Source: Clostridiaceae bacterium Marseille-Q3526
Lineage (GTDB): Bacteria; Bacillota; Clostridia; Lachnospirales; Lachnospiraceae
DNA: 64,000 nucleotides
NCBI GenBank assembly: GCA_018223375.1
Contig: JAGTTS010000009.1
Location: 39,858-103,857 of the forward strand
Direction: 5' to 3'
In this document: piece after piece, positions 51,257-60,092 of the stretch
How the letters are laid out: each line of letters starts with the position of its first letter
Position numbering within the stretch: the first letter of the stretch is position 1
The notes under the pieces: model-generated
What the model was told of the DNA's origin: nothing
What the model saw: only the letters and a program-made list of their open reading frames with translations
Database searches by the model: none
Made by a program: the position numbers and the translations under genes

Positions 51257-53248
51257 TTAAATCACCTCAAAATGTTTCAATGCATCCTTTATTGCTTCAA
51301 CCTTCTCTGGAGTCGGATGCTTCCTCGGCTGTTTCAATTCCTCTACCGCATTAGGAGCATCGTACATCGGCAAGCCTAAATCTCTCTTTACCTCTGCAAT
51401 ATATGCGGTATGTACTTTGAAGCCGTATTTAGCTTCTATGTACTCCTTTATCATTTTGTAGGTCACTCGCTCTTTGGGCTTGTATGTTTCGGCTCTTTTT
51501 GCGATATTATCAAGCGGAACTTTTCCCTCACCCTCACCAAACTCAACTTTTACGTTGATATGTCCGTCTGGCTTTTTGTGGGAAAGCAGTACTACCGTCT
51601 CAACGGTACTTTCGTTGTCCCAACAAAGTTCCTGTGTCTCCCTGTCTCCAAAACACACCGGAAAACGGAACTTTATGTGCTTCAGGAATCTGCCATCTGG
51701 CTGCTCCTGCTCATAAATGTCCACCTGTTCCACAAAGCTGTTAAGAAATTCTTTCTTCTCCAGGTCGGTGAACTTATCATATAGTTTATCAAAATATAAA
51801 AGAAATTGATAGACGTTTTCTTCTGATATTTTCTGTTGCCGGATATTCAGCAGGCGATTCTTAACTTCTTCTATACTGTTCTCCACGCCTTCAATTTCAT
51901 CATACAGATGGTATAACCTTGTCTCCATATCCTGATATTTCTTCTCATAAAATTTATCCATGATATCCAGGCTATCCATCTGCTGTCCAAGTCTTCCTTT
52001 TGCTCCGGTCAGCTGCCTGTGCTGTTTTTCCAGTCTTTCAATCTCTTTTTCTATTTCTTCTGTATCTATTCTTGAACCGATTTTATTCAGAATTGCTTCT
52101 TCAAATTTAGGATTCTTCACCAGCTTCCGAATAACTTCTTCCACTGCATTGTTAATCTTCTCCTCACTCCATTGTTTACGATATCCACATTTATGACCAT
52201 CTACCAGGCGACGATGTTTGCAGGCATAATAGAAATAATCCTTATATAAAGTTCCGTCTTTCTTTTTCTTTCGGTTCACGTTTCCATACATACCACTTCC
52301 ACATAATGGGCATCTCAATATTCCGGATAAAATATGCTCATGATCGAGACTATGTGTCTTTTCATATTTCACACCTGTTTTTTCCCGTTTTTGATGTGCC
52401 AGCTCCCAGTCTGTTTCTGAAACAATCCCTTCATGGATACCATCGTGCAGCATATAATTTTCCTGCTTTACAATGCGGTATTCATTTCTTGTACCAGAAA
52501 CTTTCTCGTTTTTCCTTCGTCCATAAGCCAGCTTTCCACAGTATACCGGATTATCCAGAACGCCCTTTATAAATGAAGCGGCAAATGCGTCCAGTGTATT
52601 ATTCTGTCGTTTTTTCTTTTTGTATCCATGCTGGTTCAGCCATGCAGCAATCGCAGAGATTCCCATATTGGTATGAATAAATTTGTCATAGATCAGACGA
52701 ATAATCTCTGCTTCGTCCTCTGCAATCTGCAATTCTCCATTTACTAATTCATAACCATACGGAGCAAATCCACCATTCCATTTTCCTTCCCTGGCTTTCT
52801 GCTTACGTCCTTCCATTGTCTGAACAAGGATATTCTCTCGTTCGATCTCTGCCACCGCAGACAGAACAGAAATCATCAGCTTTCCACTATCTTTTGAGCT
52901 GTCAATTCCATCTTCTACACAGATCAGATTCACTCCAAAATCCTGCATCCTCTGCAAAGAATTTAAAACATCTGCCGCATTACGACCAAATCTGGAAAGC
53001 TTGAACACCAGTACAAACTGCACCTCATCTGTTCCATTCTCAATATTATCCAACATTCTCTGAAATTCCGGTCTGCCCTCTACGCTTTTTCCAGACTTAC
53101 CTTCATCGGAATACTCATTTACGATTTCCATGTTCTGAAATTCCGCATATCTCTTGAGTTTTTCTTTCTGAGCATCCAGACTGTAGCCATCTACCTGCAT
53201 GGTTGTGGATACTCTGGTATAGATATCACATTTTATCTTTTTATTCAC
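51257..53248 (-). CDS. Large serine recombinase
   Basis: A 663-residue site-specific recombinase. The catalytic Ser is in CDIYTRVSTTMQVDGYSLDAQ at the N-terminus, with KLSRFGRNAADVLNSL and AVAEIERENILVQTMEGR completing the resolvase domain. A recombinase domain (GFAPYGYE, NPVYCGKLAYGRR), a zinc ribbon (CPLCGSGMYGN … CKHR … C) and a long coiled coil (about 385-480) follow. The start is GTG at 53248, behind AGGAGG, overlapping the previous gene by 8 bases. It presumably moves the surrounding element. Confidence 0.9.
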   Translation of the reverse strand: MNKKIKCDIYTRVSTTMQVDGYSLDAQKEKLKRYAEFQNMEIVNEYSDEGKSGKSVEGRPEFQRMLDNIENGTDEVQFVLVFKLSRFGRNAADVLNSLQRMQDFGVNLICVEDGIDSSKDSGKLMISVLSAVAEIERENILVQTMEGRKQKAREGKWNGGFAPYGYELVNGELQIAEDEAEIIRLIYDKFIHTNMGISAIAAWLNQHGYKKKKRQNNTLDAFAASFIKGVLDNPVYCGKLAYGRRKNEKVSGTRNEYRIVKQENYMLHDGIHEGIVSETDWELAHQKREKTGVKYEKTHSLDHEHILSGILRCPLCGSGMYGNVNRKKKKDGTLYKDYFYYACKHRRLVDGHKCGYRKQWSEEKINNAVEEVIRKLVKNPKFEEAILNKIGSRIDTEEIEKEIERLEKQHRQLTGAKGRLGQQMDSLDIMDKFYEKKYQDMETRLYHLYDEIEGVENSIEEVKNRLLNIRQQKISEENVYQFLLYFDKLYDKFTDLEKKEFLNSFVEQVDIYEQEQPDGRFLKHIKFRFPVCFGDRETQELCWDNESTVETVVLLSHKKPDGHINVKVEFGEGEGKVPLDNIAKRAETYKPKERVTYKMIKEYIEAKYGFKVHTAYIAEVKRDLGLPMYDAPNAVEELKQPRKHPTPEKVEAIKDALKHFEVI

Positions 53249-56222
53249 TTTTCCTCCTCTCCTCAGAACATCCCAAAGCAATTTCCAACAATTCCGTTGC
53301 AACTTGTGAATTTCTGATACGCATTAAGTTATCCCAGACATCAGCTTTTCCAAGTAGATTCATCCCGCCATGCCATACTATTTCATCATCAATAACGGCA
53401 AAACATTCTTCTACTTCTGTTCTTGTTATCACATTTATTCCTACCAATTGCATTGCTCTGATTAATTCATAGCATACATCTGACTTTCCGTAAGTAATAT
53501 CTTCCGGATCTGTTGTAATAACTGTGACCTTTACCCCTACTTCCTGTCTCTTCTTGACTAGTAATAAAAATCTGTCAATTTTATCCTGTCTGATATCCGG
53601 ACTGGAAATTACCACCATTTTTTCTGACTCTACAATATCTTGCTCGAATTTTTCGGTATAATTTACAGAATCAAATATTGCATTTATTATTTGTTTAGGT
53701 TGCAACTCTTGCGTCCAGATTGAAAATCCCATTTTCCTATATGTTCTCAATCTTTTTGCATACATTTTATCAAAATAACGCACATGCGAATCGATATAAT
53801 CATACACATAAACGGCTTCTTTTCCGACATAATCTCTGTTTAATCTACCTACATACTGTTCCAGGCGTCCTTCAAAAGATACAGGTGCTGCAAGCATTAA
53901 TACATCCAGTCTTGGGAAATCAAACCCTTCTCCTATTTTCTGACCAGTTGCCACCAAAATAAGCGATTCATTTTCAGGTATCTGCTTTAATTTTACTCTT
54001 ATTTCAGCATTTTCCTTATCCGAATTATCCCCACATAGAAGGAATACATGATCTGCTTTTTCCTTTAAGGCATCATGTAAAAATTTTGCATGTTCCTTAA
54101 ATCTTGTTAAAATTACAGGAGTTTGTTTTCTTGCAACACAAGTTATAACATCATCTATAATCATTTCATTGCGCACCTTACTGGTACTAATCAAATTATA
54201 TGCTTTATTAATATTATCCTTGCTTTCTGCAGTATCAACTACTCTTGTGTATCTTGGGACAAAATAATGTCCAATCCCCTGTTCCTTAGCCCTCTCCAAT
54301 GCAGTAAATCTATGTCTCAAAGGTCCTAACAGCATATAGATGATCCGATCAAGACTGTCACCACGTTTAGGTGTAGCAGAAACACCATATACGTATTTTG
54401 CATTTATTTTCTGCAATAATTCCATAGATGTGTTAGAAGCTGCGTGATGACATTCATCCATAATTACCATTCCGTAAGAATTAATCCGTTCATTAAATTT
54501 TCCTCTGCTGTACATTGAACCAACCATTGCAACATCTATAATCCCTGTCAATGTATTTTTATTTCCGTGCAAAACGCCTATCACACTATTTCTTTTTTTC
54601 TTTCTTCCTGTTTTTGTTTCATATTCCGGTGGTTCTTCTCTTATCTCTAAGAAATGATTCAATTCATCAACCCACTGATTAAGCAAATCTTTACTTTGCA
54701 GCAAAATGAGCGTATTTACTTTTCGCTCTGCAATAAGGTAACTACATACTACAGTCTTTCCAAATGCAGTTGCCGCACTCAGAACCCCATCTGAATGTGA
54801 TAATAATTTTTCTGCTGCTAATTCCTGTTGCATTCGCAAATCACCTTTAAAAGATACTCTGATAGGTTGTCCTGTTTCTCTTTGATCTGAAACATCAACT
54901 GAAATGCCTGCTTTTTCACATTCCTGTATAATATTTTCCCGCAGTCCTCTCGGAATCTGTATATATCCATCTATATCCTTACCTAAATATACAGCACTGA
55001 AATTATAATAATTAGAATATCCCAGCCTTTTATTTTTGTAAAATTCCGGATTATCAAATGCCGCCAAACTACGGACCTGATTTTGTATTCTTGGCATAAG
55101 ATTCAGAGTATCAATATAAACTCCATTGCCCAATACCATATGAAGCTTGCCCACAACATCTGACTTACAAAACTCACATTTCTTCTTCCATGGTTTCGGT
55201 CTGACATTCTTCTCAATATTAGTAAGCGTTCCTCTGACTTCTGCTAATTCTCCCTGCCATTTTGCCATGCATTGTTCAACATCTTCTATTCCCAGCTTTT
55301 TTGTTTTATTGAAAAGAGCATCCCATTGATCAGGATATGCATTCCAATTTTCATCTACAAAAGCACTATTTCCATTTTTAAGTGCCTGCCCCTGTAATGG
55401 CAATGCAATCAAATTACCTATGCTGCTTGCCACATCCTGCGAAGGATACATTCTATCATAATAATGAAAAGATTTCAGATTGATGGAAGTTGAACCCTTG
55501 TCTAACAGGAGAAATCCAAAATTCCTTGCTGTTGCCGCAGGTATTGCCTTTTTAAAGAAAATCCATACATGGGCACCTTTTCCAGATCGAGATCTCTCAA
55601 CTAAAGGTCTGATACCATTAAGCTCACACATTTTTCTAAGCGCATCCACTTCTTTATGCCACTCATTATCCGTATTTGCAAAGTCCGTAACCTCTGCTCC
55701 TTTTTCGTGATTATCAAAATCAAATACAATAAATCTGCATGTTCCATTTGGCAGTAAAGGATATACACCTATTACATCTGATCCATCTTCTTTTGTGCCT
55801 AACAAATGAGCAATTATTTTTTTTACATCCAGACTTATCCATTTGGTATTTTCACATTCATCACAAAATACCTTCTCTTTACGTTGTTTAGGACAAAGCC
55901 GGTCATTCCAACGATTTGCACATTGTGGAAAATAACCCCCGTTCTTTCCCCGTCTGGCATATACATCTTCTCTTCCCCAAAACATCGAAAAGAAACGTAT
56001 TGCCATTTTCTCTGTAATATATGGCGGATTTACAATACGACTCCCTTGATCCAGGTCATATTCTTCTGCACTTTCTATTTTTTCTTCAAAAGGATTCACC
56101 TCTTCATATGAAATGCCTGCTTTCTTCAATTTATCTTTTAATATCTTGTTCTCATATTCAAGCAACCTAACCATTTTTCTCAATGAATCAGCATCATATG
56201 CTTCTATGTTCAAACCTTCCAC
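53241..56222 (-). CDS. AEP-TOTE-type primase / SF2 helicase / PLD-like protein
   Basis: A 993-residue multidomain protein. A short coiled coil (about 10-40) and a cysteine site (CANRWNDRLC … CDEC, 101-123) lead to an archaeo-eukaryotic primase domain with VFDFDNHEKG (metal Asp168, Asp170) and RSRSGKGAHVWIFF (His218). The middle is an SF2 helicase: SAATAFGKTVVCSYLIAERK (Walker A), VIMDECHHAASNTS, VSATPKRGDSLDRI, ATGQKIGEGFDFPRLDVL and QYVGRLNRDY. The C-terminal 130 residues resemble a PLD domain (MVVISSPDIRQDKIDRF, VIDDEIVWHGGMNLLGKADVWDNLMRI) with an altered HKD. AEP-TOTE proteins are assigned to conflict systems. It overlaps the recombinase gene. Confidence 0.85.
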   Translation of the reverse strand: MEGLNIEAYDADSLRKMVRLLEYENKILKDKLKKAGISYEEVNPFEEKIESAEEYDLDQGSRIVNPPYITEKMAIRFFSMFWGREDVYARRGKNGGYFPQCANRWNDRLCPKQRKEKVFCDECENTKWISLDVKKIIAHLLGTKEDGSDVIGVYPLLPNGTCRFIVFDFDNHEKGAEVTDFANTDNEWHKEVDALRKMCELNGIRPLVERSRSGKGAHVWIFFKKAIPAATARNFGFLLLDKGSTSINLKSFHYYDRMYPSQDVASSIGNLIALPLQGQALKNGNSAFVDENWNAYPDQWDALFNKTKKLGIEDVEQCMAKWQGELAEVRGTLTNIEKNVRPKPWKKKCEFCKSDVVGKLHMVLGNGVYIDTLNLMPRIQNQVRSLAAFDNPEFYKNKRLGYSNYYNFSAVYLGKDIDGYIQIPRGLRENIIQECEKAGISVDVSDQRETGQPIRVSFKGDLRMQQELAAEKLLSHSDGVLSAATAFGKTVVCSYLIAERKVNTLILLQSKDLLNQWVDELNHFLEIREEPPEYETKTGRKKKRNSVIGVLHGNKNTLTGIIDVAMVGSMYSRGKFNERINSYGMVIMDECHHAASNTSMELLQKINAKYVYGVSATPKRGDSLDRIIYMLLGPLRHRFTALERAKEQGIGHYFVPRYTRVVDTAESKDNINKAYNLISTSKVRNEMIIDDVITCVARKQTPVILTRFKEHAKFLHDALKEKADHVFLLCGDNSDKENAEIRVKLKQIPENESLILVATGQKIGEGFDFPRLDVLMLAAPVSFEGRLEQYVGRLNRDYVGKEAVYVYDYIDSHVRYFDKMYAKRLRTYRKMGFSIWTQELQPKQIINAIFDSVNYTEKFEQDIVESEKMVVISSPDIRQDKIDRFLLLVKKRQEVGVKVTVITTDPEDITYGKSDVCYELIRAMQLVGINVITRTEVEECFAVIDDEIVWHGGMNLLGKADVWDNLMRIRNSQVATELLEIALGCSEERRKSE

Positions 56223-56317
56223 CTACAATTCTTATTATCTCGTAACATAACTTCCATTCAATGTCCCAACTTAATTTTAGTACTTGTTCCAACTATTTTC
56301 AATACTTATTTTCCGTA

Positions 56318-56346
56318 TTGACGCATTTCTTCGCCAATCGTATAAT
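56318..56346 (+). promoter_or_regulatory. Near-consensus promoter upstream of the TA pair
   Basis: TTGACG (56318-56323), 17 bases, TATAAT (56341-56346). It lies about 210 bases before the antitoxin start, so the transcript has a long leader or is a separate small RNA. Confidence 0.6.
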
Positions 56347-56403
56347 TAAGTTAGATACAGAGCATTTCTGTTATCAAAATATTGCCCGCCCACCATTGGC
56401 GAC

Positions 56404-56476
56404 TTATAAATGATTGGCTCGAAAATATTGTTCGCTTACCGGAAGCGTCTAATAAATGTCCGGCTTGAAAATTATT
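56404..56476. repeat. Imperfect direct repeat in the TA leader
   Basis: TATAAATGATTGGCTCGAAA near 56405 recurs as AATAAATGTCCGGCTTGAAA near 56451, 46 bases apart, 15 of 20 positions equal. The rest of 56223-56559 shows no gene. Confidence 0.4.
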
Positions 56477-56500
56477 TAGAAATTATTTTTGTTTTCGATA

Positions 56501-56529
56501 TTGTGTTTTTATCACACATTGCATATACT
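56501..56529 (+). promoter_or_regulatory. Proximal promoter of the TA pair
   Basis: TTGTGT (56501-56506), 17 bases, TATACT (56524-56529), about 30 bases before AGAGGAGG and the ATG at 56560. Confidence 0.5.
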
Positions 56530-56559
56530 ATAAATACCCAAAAAAGAGGAGGTGTTAGT

Positions 56560-56745
56560 ATGGCTACTTCAAGTATTACTCATAATTTTGTCGTATCCAA
56601 TCCAAATAGCATAAAGCGTTTTGTCGCAGCAATTGACGAAGCCGACCGTGACCGCACACCAAAGCAGACACTTCCCGGACGTCAGTTAACGAACCCACAG
56701 GAAATCTTAGCTTTAATGTCAAAAAGGAAGAAAAAACATGTCTGA
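56560..56745 (+). CDS. Putative antitoxin of a GNAT toxin
   Basis: A 61-residue protein (MATSSITHNFVVSNPNSIKRF at the start, ALMSKRKKKHV at the end). A short beta strand followed by a helix and a basic tail fits small DNA-binding antitoxins, though no named family is certain. The ATG at 56560 follows AGAGGAGG by 8 bases; an in-frame extension to 56410 lacks such a site. It overlaps the acetyltransferase gene by 8 bases, the usual coupling of type II toxin-antitoxin pairs. Confidence 0.6.
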   Translation: MATSSITHNFVVSNPNSIKRFVAAIDEADRDRTPKQTLPGRQLTNPQEILALMSKRKKKHV

Positions 56746-57346
56746 TAAATATTTTACCGTTAATATTCGGGCATATTTGGATAAAGACGAACCGACATAT
56801 ATCGGAGAGGAAAGTCTTTACGACTTACTCTCCGATTTTTCTTGTCCCAAAAATCCCGATGTGGAATACTTTTTATTACATAATGCGATTGAGTTTACCA
56901 AAAAAGATCAATCTATCACTTATCTGGTATTTGATGCTGAAGATGCTTCACTGGTTGGTTATTTTTCACTTACAGTAAAACCAATTTCTGTCCGTGCTTC
57001 AAATATCAGCAAGACAATGGCAAAAAAGCTGTCCCGTGTCAGTATTTTGGATGAAGAAACACAATCCTATACTACCGCAGCTTACCTGATTGCCCAGTTG
57101 GGAAAGAACTATTCTCTTCCAAAGAACAAACGAATCCCTGGAAATATTCTACTGGGATTTGCACTGGAAACCATATCCAGTCTCAAATATTCCGTAGGCG
57201 GCGTTATGGAGTTTCTTGAATGCGAAGATAATGAATTTCTTCTGAGCTTTTATACACAGAATCATTTCAAGCCATTTGATACTCGTATTACCGCTTCCCA
57301 GAATAATGAGTCACACACTCTGCATCAGCTTTTAAAATTTATTTGA
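56738..57346 (+). CDS. GNAT-like acetyltransferase, putative TA toxin
   Basis: A 202-residue GNAT-fold protein. YLVFDAEDASLVGYFSLTVKPI (about 66-87) resembles strand 4 of the fold. SRVSILDEETQSYTTAAYLIAQLGKNYSLP and GNILLGFALETISSLKYSVGGVMEFLECEDNEFLLSFYTQNHFKPFD match the later half seen in TacT/AtaT-like toxins, which acetylate aminoacyl-tRNA. The acetyl-CoA loop (Q/R-x-x-G-x-G/A) is not clear. It follows the antitoxin-like gene with an 8-base overlap, so a toxin role is inferred from context. Confidence 0.62.
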   Translation: MSDKYFTVNIRAYLDKDEPTYIGEESLYDLLSDFSCPKNPDVEYFLLHNAIEFTKKDQSITYLVFDAEDASLVGYFSLTVKPISVRASNISKTMAKKLSRVSILDEETQSYTTAAYLIAQLGKNYSLPKNKRIPGNILLGFALETISSLKYSVGGVMEFLECEDNEFLLSFYTQNHFKPFDTRITASQNNESHTLHQLLKFI

Positions 57347-57360
57347 TTTAAAAATACATG

Positions 57361-57416
57361 AAAAAAGCGACAGTCTGATTTACATTTTGTATTTCAGGAA
57401 ACTGCCGCTTCTTTTT
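57361..57416 (+). terminator. Terminator after the GNAT gene
   Basis: AAAAAAGCGACAGT (57361-57374) faces ACTGCCGCTTCTTTTT (57401-57416), one mismatch, 26-base loop, T run at the end. The right arm lies in the 3' end of the small gene on the opposite strand. Confidence 0.6.
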
Positions 57417-57528
57417 CTTCCTTATTCTGTTTTTCTTCCTCCAACTCCCGGAGGACTTCTTCGCCGTACTTATCAATCATCCGTACCAGAAAATCAATGC
57501 ACCGCTCAAATTCAATATTCTGTTGCAT
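57394..57528 (-). CDS. 44-residue acidic small protein
   Basis: A short gene reading MQQNIEFERCIDFLVRMIDK, then EEVLRELEEEKQNKEEKEAAVS. A perfect GGGAGG lies 5 bases before the ATG and the product is a single amphipathic helix with a charged tail. Similar small proteins sit in Lachnospiraceae conjugative elements, function unknown. It lies convergent to the GNAT gene, between the TA pair and the STAND gene. Confidence 0.65.
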   Translation of the reverse strand: MQQNIEFERCIDFLVRMIDKYGEEVLRELEEEKQNKEEKEAAVS

Positions 57529-57644
57529 AAGCTCCTCCCGTTATTGTTTGTTCTGAGCTTATTTTACAGAACCTGCCTGAAAACCACATTGAATAGAAAT
57601 TGATTGTAAATTGACACAATCACTTTAAAAATATCCGCATTTTC

Positions 57645-57673
57645 TTGAATCGAATGTATGTTCGTGTTATGAT
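57645..57673 (+). promoter_or_regulatory. Promoter of the STAND gene with a near-LexA palindrome in the spacer
   Basis: TTGAAT (57645-57650), 17 bases, TATGAT (57668-57673). The first 14 spacer bases, CGAATGTATGTTCG (57651-57664), match the Gram-positive LexA consensus CGAACRNRYGTTYC at 12 of 14 positions. A repressor bound there would block the promoter. Confidence 0.5.
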
Positions 57674-57711
57674 AGATATACTCAATCTTAACTACGAAAG
57701 GGGAATTTCTA

Positions 57712-60030
57712 TTGAATCGATGTGATTTTTCTTCTATTAGCACTTGCTTAAAAAATCATATCAGCGAAAGTAATCAAATGAGTCAGCCTGATTTTTTATA
57801 CGAATTATTTGAAGATTTTATGGATGATCCGGCAAATCAGGATTTTTCAATGGATAACGGTCTGGTTTGCCGCTGGATGACTGGTCAGGCTAAAATCAGT
57901 CCTAAAATATCCGCTTACTATTCCAAGCCATCCAATCAGGAAAAATTAGCCCATACCATCCACCAGAATCTTCTTCCACTGATGTCTGACTGTAATATGG
58001 CTATACAAGATATTTACACTTTATTCATTCAGGATGACAGCATCTCAGATGCGAAAAAGAAAAATCTGACTCCCTTATATAAACCAGCCAGTTCAAGACT
58101 GCTGTTTCTTGCAAAACTGATTTCTTTTGGCATGGAACGCCAATTCATCAAACGTAATACCAAAAATCAGAAGCTGCTCGCCGGAGGCGCTTTATCCCCC
58201 ATTGTGCTGGATTATATTATGGACAGTGAGGTTCCGAAACCATGCCGTCATTTTATCGGAAGAGATAAAGAACTGGAAGAATTATATACCATGCTTGAGG
58301 AAAACCGTCATGTTTTTCTTTGCGGAATTGCCGGTATTGGTAAAAGCGAACTTGCCAAAGCCTACGCAAAACATTACAAAAAGCATTACACTAACATTCT
58401 ATATGTAGAATATACCGGCAATCTTCATCAGGATATTACTGACATGGATTTTATTGACGATCTTCCGGAAAGCACTGAACAGGAACGGTTTCAAAGACAT
58501 AACCGTTTTCTGCGTTCCCTGAAATCTGATACTCTGCTTATCATAGATAATTTCAATGTCACTGCCACACAGGACAGTTTTCTGTCAGTAGTATTAAAAT
58601 ATCGCTGCCAGATTTTATTTACGACCAGAAGTAAACTGGATGAATACTGTACTCTGCCATTAAAAGAAATAGAGAATATGAACGCTCTCTTCCAGCTGGC
58701 ATCAGTATTTTATTCAGAGGCAGACACGTACCGGGCAACAGTTGAAAAGATCATCGAAACTGTTCATTCTCATACTTTTGCCGTGGAACTGGCAGCAAAA
58801 CTTCTGGAAAATGGAATCTCAACTCCAGACCAGTTATTAACAAGACTTCAGGTGGAAAAAGCATCTTTCCATAACGAAGATAAAATTAAAATAATCAAAG
58901 ATGGACAAAGCAGCAAAGCCACCTATTACAGTCATATCCATACGCTGTTTTCTTTATACACTTTATCTCTTGAACAGCAGGATATCATGTGTAATATGTG
59001 CTTTCTTCCTTCCACCGGTATTTCTGCCCGTATATTTGCCAAATGGCTGGAACTGCCCACACTAAATGAAATCAACGATTTAATTGAGACTGGTTTCGTT
59101 CAGACAACAACACGTCGCACTATCTCTCTGCATCCGATGATTCAGGAAATCACCCTTTCAGAGACAAAACCATCTGTAACTCGCTGCCACATATTACTGG
59201 ATTCTTTACAGCACATATGTTTAATGCATGGAATGGAAGTTGATTATTACAAGAAACTGTTTCAAACAATCGGAAATATCATAGAATTGATTGAAAAGGA
59301 TGATATACCAAAGTATCTGCTTTTTCTGGAAAATGCATTTCCATACATGGATAACTATAACTACCACAAAGGTATGAATGGAATCATTCAGGAATTGAAA
59401 TGTCTATTAAAAACAAAAAGTATTGGCACCGACTCCGACCGGGCATTATTACTGGATTTTCAGGCAACTCTTGAAACCAAACCTGAAAAAGCAATAAAAC
59501 TGGAAAAAGATGCACTTGCCCAGATAGAAACTATCACTGTTGACAATGCTCGCCTTGTTTCCAACCTTCATGCCAATCTCGGTGGACTTTACCGCATGAA
59601 CGGTCATCCCGATCTTGCAAGAGAACACATGGAAAAAAGTATCTCACTGCTTGACCAATTTAACCTGCTTCATATAAATGACAGCATACCTCAGATTGCC
59701 AATTATGCAATGTTCCTGACAGAACAGCAGGAACCCGAAAGAGGAATCTCCGAATTGCAAAAATTATCCGGCATCATCAAGGAATACCATTCCGATCACT
59801 GTCTGGATTATGCCAAAGTACAGGAAACCCTTGGAACCATTTATCTAATGACTGCCAATCTTCCGCAAGCCAAAACACATTTTAAAAGAGCTTTCAAAAT
59901 ATATGAAAAGATCTGGACTGATGAACCAGAAATGATTGAAGCAAAATATCAGGAAATCCAGGAGTTATATCCACAGGTTGGTTTCTTTCTTGGACAACAG
60001 CTATCAGACTTTTTAACAAAACAGACATAA
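57712..60030 (+). CDS. STAND (NB-ARC-like) ATPase with TPR repeats
   Basis: A 772-residue signal-transduction ATPase. Residues 1 to about 165 form a helical N-domain (DFLYELFEDFMDD, VCRWMTGQAKISPKISAYYS) that recurs in element proteins of Lachnospiraceae. The NB-ARC-like core begins at HFIGRDKELEELY, with Walker A CGIAGIGKSELAKAYAKHY (about 204-222), Walker B DTLLIIDNFN, and sensor ILFTTRSK. A winged-helix-like region (LHPMIQEITLSE) follows, then TPRs from about 600 (HANLGGLYRMNGHPDLAREHMEKSISLL, ETLGTIYLMTANLPQAKTHFKRAFKIYEK). The start is TTG behind GGGGA. STAND proteins sense a ligand and oligomerise; many serve phage defence. No effector domain is recognised. Confidence 0.8.
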   Translation: MNRCDFSSISTCLKNHISESNQMSQPDFLYELFEDFMDDPANQDFSMDNGLVCRWMTGQAKISPKISAYYSKPSNQEKLAHTIHQNLLPLMSDCNMAIQDIYTLFIQDDSISDAKKKNLTPLYKPASSRLLFLAKLISFGMERQFIKRNTKNQKLLAGGALSPIVLDYIMDSEVPKPCRHFIGRDKELEELYTMLEENRHVFLCGIAGIGKSELAKAYAKHYKKHYTNILYVEYTGNLHQDITDMDFIDDLPESTEQERFQRHNRFLRSLKSDTLLIIDNFNVTATQDSFLSVVLKYRCQILFTTRSKLDEYCTLPLKEIENMNALFQLASVFYSEADTYRATVEKIIETVHSHTFAVELAAKLLENGISTPDQLLTRLQVEKASFHNEDKIKIIKDGQSSKATYYSHIHTLFSLYTLSLEQQDIMCNMCFLPSTGISARIFAKWLELPTLNEINDLIETGFVQTTTRRTISLHPMIQEITLSETKPSVTRCHILLDSLQHICLMHGMEVDYYKKLFQTIGNIIELIEKDDIPKYLLFLENAFPYMDNYNYHKGMNGIIQELKCLLKTKSIGTDSDRALLLDFQATLETKPEKAIKLEKDALAQIETITVDNARLVSNLHANLGGLYRMNGHPDLAREHMEKSISLLDQFNLLHINDSIPQIANYAMFLTEQQEPERGISELQKLSGIIKEYHSDHCLDYAKVQETLGTIYLMTANLPQAKTHFKRAFKIYEKIWTDEPEMIEAKYQEIQELYPQVGFFLGQQLSDFLTKQT

Positions 60031-60062
60031 TTTTACGGCGGACATAATTGTTCGCCGTAAAA
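60031..60062 (+). terminator. Terminator of the STAND gene
   Basis: TTTTACGGCG (60031-60040) and CGCCGTAAAA (60053-60062) form a perfect 10-base-pair stem right after the stop, followed by TTTCTTTTT. Confidence 0.85.
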
Positions 60063-60092
60063 TTTCTTTTTCCCACTTTTGGGAGAAAGTAC

